The translations under genes were made by a program, and so were the position numbers. A DNA stretch of 64,000 bases, taken from JADGOV01 sp963814355 (GTDB lineage Bacteria; Actinomycetota; Actinomycetes; JADGOV01). This document shows positions 59,552 to 64,000 of this stretch, piece by piece. Where the stretch lies: NCBI GenBank assembly GCA_963814355.1, contig CAWFCZ010000031.1:109117-173116 (forward strand). The letters are read 5' to 3'. Position 1 is the stretch's first letter. Every line of letters starts with the position of its first letter. A model generated the notes under the pieces. The model was not told where the DNA came from. It searched no databases and worked only from the letters and a program-made list of their open reading frames with translations.

Positions 59552-60747
59552 GGGCGCCGACCGAACCCGGCACCGTACCGGCCGAGGGCGTGTTCGCCGA
59601 GCTGATCGGCCAGCGGCGGGCGGTCGCCGAGCTGCGGTCCGCGGTGCGAGCGGCTGACGCGGTGCTGGCCGGCGAGTCGGGTCCCGCCATGTCGCACGCC
59701 TGGCTGTTCACCGGCCCACCGGGATCGGGGCGGTCGGTGGCCGCCCGGGCGTTCGCCGCGGGGCTGCAGTGCGGCCGGGGCGGCTGCGCAAGCTGCGCGG
59801 AGTGCCGCGCGGCGCTCGCCGGCTCGCACGCCGACGTGGAGATCGTCGCTCCGGAGGGGCTGTCCATCGGCGTCCGCGAGGCCCGGGAGCTGGTGACCAG
59901 AGCCGGCGGCAGCGCCACCCGGGGACGCTGGCGGGTGGTGTTGGTGGAGGACGCCGACCGGCTCACGGAGGGGGCGGCGAACGTGCTCCTCAAGACCATC
60001 GAAGAGCCGCCGCCGCGGACCGTGTGGCTGTTGTGCGTACCGTCGGAAGACGATCTGCCGCCGACGATCCGCTCCCGCTGCCGGCTGGTCCGCCTCGGCA
60101 TCCCCGGAGCCGAGGCCATCGCGGGGATGCTCGTTCGCCGGGACGGCGTCGAACCGGCGATCGCGGCGTTCGCCGCCCGGGCCGGGCAGGGCCACGTCGG
60201 CCGGGCGCGCTGGCTGGCCCGGGACGACGAAGCCCGGCGCCGGCGCCGCGACGTGCTGGCGACCGCCACCGAGTTGGGCACCGTACCGGGGGCGATCAGC
60301 GCGGCGGAGAATCTCGACGGAGCCGCGAAGGACGAGGCCGCGGCGGCGACGGGTGCCCTGGACGCCGCCGAGACCGCGGCGCTGCGGGAGGCGCTGGGAG
60401 AGAGCGGGCCGGGACGTCGCCTACCGCGAGGCACCGCGGGGGCGATCCGGGAGTTGGAGGGTCGGCAGCGTTCCCGCGGCACCCGGACCCGCCGAGACTC
60501 ACTCGACCGGGCCCTGCTCGACCTGGCCGCGCTCTACCGCGACGTGCTGGTACGTCAGCTTGGTGCCGCGGTCGACCCGGTGCACGCCGATGCCGCCGAG
60601 GACACTCGACGGCTGGCCGGAGCCGGCGGTCCGGCGGCCACCCTGCGCCGGATGGAAGCGGTGTTCGCCGCCCGGGCCGCGATCGAGGCCAATGTCGCCC
60701 CGCAGCTGGCGCTTGAGGCGATGACGCTGACCCTGCTGGCCGGCTGA
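59548..60747 (+). CDS. holB: DNA polymerase III delta' subunit
   Basis: A 399-residue clamp-loader AAA+ subunit. The P-loop is LFTGPPGSGRSVAARAFAAG, where Arg replaces the usual Lys, as allowed in delta' subunits that do not hydrolyse ATP. The zinc module is CGRGGCASCAEC. VVLVEDADRLTEGAANVLLK and the SRC motif (TIRSRCRLVRL) follow. GTG at 59548 overlaps the tmk stop by GTGA, so nucleotide supply and replication genes are coupled. Confidence 0.93.
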   Translation: MRAPTEPGTVPAEGVFAELIGQRRAVAELRSAVRAADAVLAGESGPAMSHAWLFTGPPGSGRSVAARAFAAGLQCGRGGCASCAECRAALAGSHADVEIVAPEGLSIGVREARELVTRAGGSATRGRWRVVLVEDADRLTEGAANVLLKTIEEPPPRTVWLLCVPSEDDLPPTIRSRCRLVRLGIPGAEAIAGMLVRRDGVEPAIAAFAARAGQGHVGRARWLARDDEARRRRRDVLATATELGTVPGAISAAENLDGAAKDEAAAATGALDAAETAALREALGESGPGRRLPRGTAGAIRELEGRQRSRGTRTRRDSLDRALLDLAALYRDVLVRQLGAAVDPVHADAAEDTRRLAGAGGPAATLRRMEAVFAARAAIEANVAPQLALEAMTLTLLAG

Positions 60748-60766
60748 AACGCCGACCCCAGCGGCG

Positions 60767-60772
60767 TATGGT
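60767..60772 (+). promoter_or_regulatory. -10 box TATGGT of a probable leaderless transcript
   Basis: TATGGT is followed by 6 bases and then the GTG at 60779. Confidence 0.6.
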
Positions 60773-60778
60773 GCTGGC

Positions 60779-61627
60779 GTGGGGACGGTATGCGCGGTGA
60801 GCTTCACTCGCCACGGCCGGCTGTACTACCTCGATCCTGGTCCGTACGACCCGCGGGTCGGCGACAAGGTGCTGGTACCCACCGACGACGGTCCCGAGGT
60901 GGCCGAATGCGTGTGGCCGGCCCAGCCGCTGGCCGAGCAGATCGGCGGCCTGCCGCGCCTCGCCGGGTTGGCCACCGCAGCGGACCTGGACCGGGACTCC
61001 CGGCATCGGCAGCGCCGGGCGCAGGCCCGCCGGGTGGTGCGAGCCGCGATATCCCGCGAGCAGCTGCCGATGAAGGCGACCGGCATCGACTACGTCGACA
61101 CCGGGGGGCAGCAGCGGTTCACCGTGTACTTCACCTCCCCGGGGCGGGTGGATTTCCGCGCCCTGGTCAGGGTGTTGGCGCAGGCGCTGTCCGCTCGGGT
61201 CGAGCTCCGCCAGCTTTCCGCCCGGGACCAGGCCAAGGTCTCCGGCGGGATCGGGCCGTGCGGGCGCGACCTGTGCTGTGCGACGCACCTGCCCGCCTTC
61301 GAACCGGTGGCGCTGCGGATGGCCAAGGACCAGGACCTGCCGCTGAACCCGCTGCGGATCTCCGGTGCTTGCGGGAAGCTGATGTGCTGCCTGCGGTATG
61401 AACACCCGCTCTACCAACGGTTCCGGGCATCGGCACCGCGCCTTGGTACCGCGGTGGACAGCCCCGCCGGCCCGGGCCGGGTGGTCGGGCACAGCGTGCC
61501 GGCCGACACGGTGACCGTCCGGCTGGACGCGACGGGTCGGCGGTGTGCCTGCCCGACCGCGAGCGTCTGCGTCGCCCGGAGCGGGGAGCGCGCCGCGCCG
61601 CTGGCCGCGGCTGCGGACCTGACCTGA
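60779..61627 (+). CDS. PSP1-domain (RicT/YaaT-like) protein
   Basis: A 282-residue protein with the PSP1 domain: AVSFTRHGRLYYLDPGPYDP, QARRVVRAAISREQLPMKAT and FTVYFTSPGRVDFRALVRVL. The conserved Cys are in GIGPCGRDLCC and GACGKLMCCLRYEHPLY, which in Bacillus RicT take part in Fe-S binding within a complex that affects RNase Y. It usually sits beside holB, as here. GTG at 60779 follows a TATGGT -10 by 6 bases. Confidence 0.92.
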   Translation: MGTVCAVSFTRHGRLYYLDPGPYDPRVGDKVLVPTDDGPEVAECVWPAQPLAEQIGGLPRLAGLATAADLDRDSRHRQRRAQARRVVRAAISREQLPMKATGIDYVDTGGQQRFTVYFTSPGRVDFRALVRVLAQALSARVELRQLSARDQAKVSGGIGPCGRDLCCATHLPAFEPVALRMAKDQDLPLNPLRISGACGKLMCCLRYEHPLYQRFRASAPRLGTAVDSPAGPGRVVGHSVPADTVTVRLDATGRRCACPTASVCVARSGERAAPLAAAADLT

Positions 61628-63159
61628 GACCGCTCCTGGCCGGGCTGGTACTTCTCGGCTCGGCGCTGGCCGGGTGTTCCGGCGGCGGGTCACCAACCCA
61701 CCCGGTGGTGGCGCAGTCCACCGCCCGCTCGGGCTCCGTATTCCCGACCGGCGCCGCCCCGACGGCCGCCGACCTGGCGCTGTACTACCATCAGCGGCTG
61801 CGCTGGGCGCCGTGCCGGGACGGCTTCTCCTGCGCCCGGCTGCGGGTTCCGCTGGACTACCGCCACCCGCGCGCCGGGGACATTTCGGTGGCCCTCGTAA
61901 AGCTGCCGGCCACCGGGCGGCGGCGGCTGGGATCGCTGGTCCTCAACCCGGGCGGGCCGGGCGGGTCTGGGATCGGCTATGCCCGGGCCGCCAGATCGGT
62001 GCTGTCCCCGGCGGTGCGGGAACGCTTCGACACTGTCGGCTTCGATCCGCGTGGGGTGGGGGCGAGTACGCCGTTGGACTGCGTCGGGGACGGCGCGCTC
62101 GACGCCCTCCTGCAGTCCCCGGTCGCGCCGAGCACCCCCGCCGAGACCGCAGCCACCGTCGGCGCTGCGCGCCGGCTGGCGCAAGGGTGCCGCACCCGGG
62201 GGTTTCGGCTGTTGCCGCACGTCGGCACCCGCGACGTCGCGCGGGACCTCGACGTGCTGCGGGCCGCGCTGGGGGAAGCCACGCTGAGCTACCTCGGCAA
62301 GTCCTACGGGACGCTGCTCGGGGCCAAGTACGCCCAGCTGTTCCCGACCCGGATTCGGGCCTTCGTCCTGGACGGCGCGCTGGATCCGACGCTGGACGCC
62401 GGCGCGCTCAGCGCAGGGCAGGCGGCCGGGTTCGAGGGCAACCTGCGGGACTTCCTGCGGGCCTGCGGCGTGGCCCACACCTGCGACCGCTCGCCCACGA
62501 ACGCCTCCGCCCGCTTCGATGCCCTGCTGGCCAAGGTGGCGGCCGCCCCGCTGCCGGCCCCGTCCGCGCCGGGCGGCCGCCGGCTCACCTCCGGGGAGGC
62601 GCTGTACGGGGTGGCCGCCGGGCTGTACAGCACCGGCTCGTGGCCCACCTTGGCCGCCGCCGTGCGGGTGGCGGAATCCGGCGACGGCTCGGGGCTGCTG
62701 ACCCTGTCCGACGAGTTGGCGGAGCGGGACCGTTCCGGCCACTTCTCGAACCAGCTCGAGATCAACAACGCGGTGAACTGCCTGGACCGGCCGGCGGTCC
62801 GCAGCCTGGCGGCCTATGCCCGGGCCGCGCAGGCGCTGCGGCGAGTGGCGCCGCACTTCGGCCCGGCACTGGCCTGGGGAAACCTGCCCTGCGCCTACTG
62901 GCCGGTCCCGCCTACCGACACCCCCGGCCCGGTCTCCGCGCCGGGCGCCCCCGCGGTGCTGGTGGTCGGCACCACCCGGGACCCGGCCACCCCGTACGCC
63001 TGGGCGCTTGGCCTGCACCGCCAGCTGCCGGGAGCGTTGCTGACCTACGACGCGGACGGGCATACCGCCTACCGCCGGGGCAGCGCGTGCGTCGACCGGG
63101 CGGTGGACGCCTACCTGATCGCGCTGCGGCTGCCGAAGCCGGGCACGCGGTGCTCGTGA
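61543..63159 (+). CDS. exported alpha/beta hydrolase, tripeptidyl-aminopeptidase-like lipoprotein
   Basis: Up to 538 residues. A lipobox (GLVLLGSALAGCSGG) precedes an alpha/beta hydrolase: VLNPGGPGGSGIGYARAA (oxyanion loop), FDPRGVGASTPL, nucleophile in SYLGKSYGTLLGAKYAQLF, Asp in VVGTTRDPATPYAWA and His in YDADGHTAYRRG. This is the SCO7095/Tap-type family of secreted peptidases or esterases. GTG at 61543 is the first canonical start but gives a long Arg-rich leader overlapping PSP1. A CTG at 61624, overlapping the PSP1 TGA, would give an ideal lipoprotein signal starting RPLLAGLVLL. Confidence 0.87.
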   Translation: MCLPDRERLRRPERGARRAAGRGCGPDLRPLLAGLVLLGSALAGCSGGGSPTHPVVAQSTARSGSVFPTGAAPTAADLALYYHQRLRWAPCRDGFSCARLRVPLDYRHPRAGDISVALVKLPATGRRRLGSLVLNPGGPGGSGIGYARAARSVLSPAVRERFDTVGFDPRGVGASTPLDCVGDGALDALLQSPVAPSTPAETAATVGAARRLAQGCRTRGFRLLPHVGTRDVARDLDVLRAALGEATLSYLGKSYGTLLGAKYAQLFPTRIRAFVLDGALDPTLDAGALSAGQAAGFEGNLRDFLRACGVAHTCDRSPTNASARFDALLAKVAAAPLPAPSAPGGRRLTSGEALYGVAAGLYSTGSWPTLAAAVRVAESGDGSGLLTLSDELAERDRSGHFSNQLEINNAVNCLDRPAVRSLAAYARAAQALRRVAPHFGPALAWGNLPCAYWPVPPTDTPGPVSAPGAPAVLVVGTTRDPATPYAWALGLHRQLPGALLTYDADGHTAYRRGSACVDRAVDAYLIALRLPKPGTRCS

Positions 63160-63214
63160 CGCCGGGCTCCGTCAGCGCTCCGGCTAGACTTGCCGTGGTC
63201 CGCTTCCGGGCGGC

Positions 63215-63290
63215 GCCGCCTTAGCTCAGTCGGCAGAGCGGCTCACTCGTAATGAGCAGGTCGGGAGTTCGACTCTCCCAGGCGGCTCCA
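63215..63290 (+). tRNA. tRNA-Thr (anticodon CGT)
   Basis: A 76-base cloverleaf. The acceptor stem is GCCGCCT (63215-63221) with AGGCGGC (63280-63286), followed by T and an encoded CCA (63288-63290). The D loop is TTAGCTCAGTCGGCAGAGC. The anticodon CGT lies at 63248-63250 in the stem CTCA/TGAG. The T arm contains GTTCGACTC. Threonine ACG codons are read. Confidence 0.95.
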
Positions 63291-63391
63291 CTCTTGACCT
63301 GGGGAAACGTCTCTCGCGATCTCCCCTACGCTCGATGGCATCCCGTGTGTGGTCACGATGTGGTCACATGATCTTCGCCTCGGACGGCCTG

Positions 63392-63736
63392 TCAGAGCCC
63401 GAGCATCCGCCGCAACGCTTGCTCGACCTTGACCAGGGTGACGGTGTCCACGGCCCCCAGCCGCCTGACAAGCCGATTCGTGGTGATAGCGCGGACCTGT
63501 TCGGCCTGGGCATAGCTGGTGTCCGACAGTCCGCTGCCGGCGGCTGTCTCGATCTCCACGTGGCCGGGCAGGGCCCGGCGAGTGCGGGTGACCGGCACTA
63601 CGATCACCAACTCGGCCGCGCTGCGGTTCAACCCGTCGTGCGACACCACCACCGCCGGACGGCTGAACCCCTGCTCGTGCCCGAGCGGGATCCCTAGGTC
63701 GATCAGCCACAGCTCCCCGCGGGCCGCGTCAGGCAA
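63392..63736 (-). CDS. mazF: MazF/PemK-type mRNA interferase toxin
   Basis: A 114-residue toxin. RGELWLIDLGIPLGHEQGFS, RPAVVVSHDGLNRS and LVIVVPVTRTRRALPGHVEI give the CcdB/MazF barrel with the conserved GxxQ/RPAVV core. SYAQAEQVRAITTNRL follows, then LVKVEQALRRML. MazF enzymes cleave RNA at short sequences. TTG at 63736 overlaps the end of the antitoxin gene by 8 bases, so the pair is coupled. It lies 101 bases beyond the tRNA-Thr gene. Confidence 0.9.
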   Translation of the reverse strand: MPDAARGELWLIDLGIPLGHEQGFSRPAVVVSHDGLNRSAAELVIVVPVTRTRRALPGHVEIETAAGSGLSDTSYAQAEQVRAITTNRLVRRLGAVDTVTLVKVEQALRRMLGL

Positions 63737-63971
63737 GCCCGTCGCCTGCGGCTCTGTCCCAGGCCTTCCGTTCCGCTTGTTCCTCCGCCCAGGCCGCCGG
63801 GTCCGCTCTCAGGTCCGCGACCGCAGACTGGTACTTCGACCAGAACGCCCGCTCCTCATACGTTGCAAGCGCTCGGGCGAGTAGCTCGCTGCTACTGATC
63901 CCAGCCGCTTCGGCCAGCGCGTTGATGCGGTCACGCGTGTCGATGTCGACGCGCACTGTCGTCGATGCCAC
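63729..63971 (-). CDS. ribbon-helix-helix antitoxin
   Basis: An 80-residue antitoxin. The N-terminal TTVRVDIDTRDRINALAEAA and ISSSELLARALATYEE form a ribbon-helix-helix DNA-binding fold; the acidic C-terminus with FWSKYQSAVADL and WAEEQAER probably wraps the toxin. GTG at 63971 lies 6 bases after a TAGACT -10, with no ribosome site. A palindrome covering that -10 is a natural autoregulatory operator. Confidence 0.88.
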   Translation of the reverse strand: MASTTVRVDIDTRDRINALAEAAGISSSELLARALATYEERAFWSKYQSAVADLRADPAAWAEEQAERKAWDRAAGDGLA

Positions 63972-63977
63972 CGCTCA

Positions 63978-63983
63978 AGTCTA
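63978..63983 (-). promoter_or_regulatory. -10 box TAGACT of the toxin-antitoxin operon
   Basis: On the minus strand TAGACT is followed by 6 bases and then the GTG at 63971. It lies within the right-hand arm of the operator palindrome. Confidence 0.65.
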
Positions 63984-63996
63984 CACGGCTGTAGAC
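63979..63996. promoter_or_regulatory. 18-bp palindromic operator of the toxin-antitoxin operon
   Basis: GTCTACA (63979-63985) and TGTAGAC (63990-63996) are perfect arms around 4 bases. The arm nearer the gene contains most of the -10 box, so binding of the RHH antitoxin would block RNA polymerase. Confidence 0.7.
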
Positions 63997-64000
63997 GCCA

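Noticed and set aside
63349..63367. Two GTGGTCAC direct repeats as attachment site or Crp site
   Set aside because: Too short to call, no integrase in view, and the spacing does not fit a Crp palindrome.
1..64000. CRISPR array or insertion sequence
   Set aside because: No repeat-spacer pattern, transposase or terminal inverted repeats with target duplications were seen on either strand.

Overview
The window is chromosomal DNA of a very GC-rich actinomycete (roughly 70% G+C by eye). The evidence is a WhiB-family regulator, a BldG-type anti-anti-sigma factor, a 6C small RNA, an actinobacterial Tad pilus locus, Rv2466c-like and MarP-like proteins and a topA with a Lys-rich tail. Gene order from about 17.8 to 61.6 kb follows two known blocks. 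One is the Mycobacterium tuberculosis ponA2-whiB4 to topA-holB stretch (Rv3682 to about Rv3644c). The other, nested in it, is the Streptomyces bldG / anti-sigma / hppA / topA / tmk / holB stretch. A lineage related to Frankiales or Mycobacteriales fits; genus cannot be told from the sequence alone.

Layout. 1-2.5 kb: a minus-strand operon (CBS protein, UDP-glucuronate decarboxylase-like SDR, GT2 glycosyltransferase, YciI). 2.5-12.6 kb: single genes (PRC-barrel/histone-H1-like membrane protein, a crotonase lacking both catalytic Glu, acyl-ACP desaturase, GT-C glycosyltransferase, DHA2 transporter, a kinase-like protein facing a MarR regulator, DsbA-family oxidoreductase, SDR) and two decayed gene remnants. 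12.6-20.3 kb: envelope genes (a membrane protein facing an MptB-like mannosyltransferase across a tandem-repeat promoter, a phosphatase-like membrane protein, a bifunctional PBP). 20.7-38.4 kb: whiB4, paired ArsA/Get3-like ATPases, SPFH protein, RidA, Nudix, MBL hydrolase, a large adenylate cyclase/AAA/TPR protein convergent with crp, an RsiG-like gene in the crp operon, nth, a TlpA-like lipoprotein, CoA-type Nudix, marP, an epoxide-hydrolase-like/DUF309 fusion, Holin-X and a Fic-like protein. 38.4-47.4 kb: 6C RNA, ssd/tadA/tadB/tadC/flp/tadE pilus operon, LapA-like protein, DECH helicase. 47.5-63.2 kb: secreted BNR-repeat protein, bldG and its HATPase partner, hppA, topA, an MFS-Tmk fusion, holB, PSP1, exported alpha/beta hydrolase. 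63.2-64 kb: tRNA-Thr(CGT), then a MazF-type toxin-antitoxin pair.

How it works together. Many genes are joined by 4-base stop/start overlaps (ATGA, GTGA, TTGA), so translational coupling is common. At least twelve genes show a -10 hexamer of form TANNNT lying 5-8 bases (mostly 6) before the start codon with no ribosome site, which points to leaderless transcription on a large scale. Regulatory themes are cAMP (a catalytically complete cyclase beside its receptor Crp), development and sigma control (BldG/HATPase, RsiG-like, WhiB4, 6C RNA) and surface biogenesis (PBP, mannosyltransferase, Tad pilus). The most notable signals are the 6C RNA ahead of the Tad operon, the RsiG-like protein whose c-di-GMP signature is lost, the six-fold GACGTGAC array, the convergent coding overlap at 15.7-16.1 kb, several enzymes with a missing catalytic residue, and the palindrome that sits on the -10 box of the terminal toxin-antitoxin operon. 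No insertion sequence, prophage or CRISPR array was seen.
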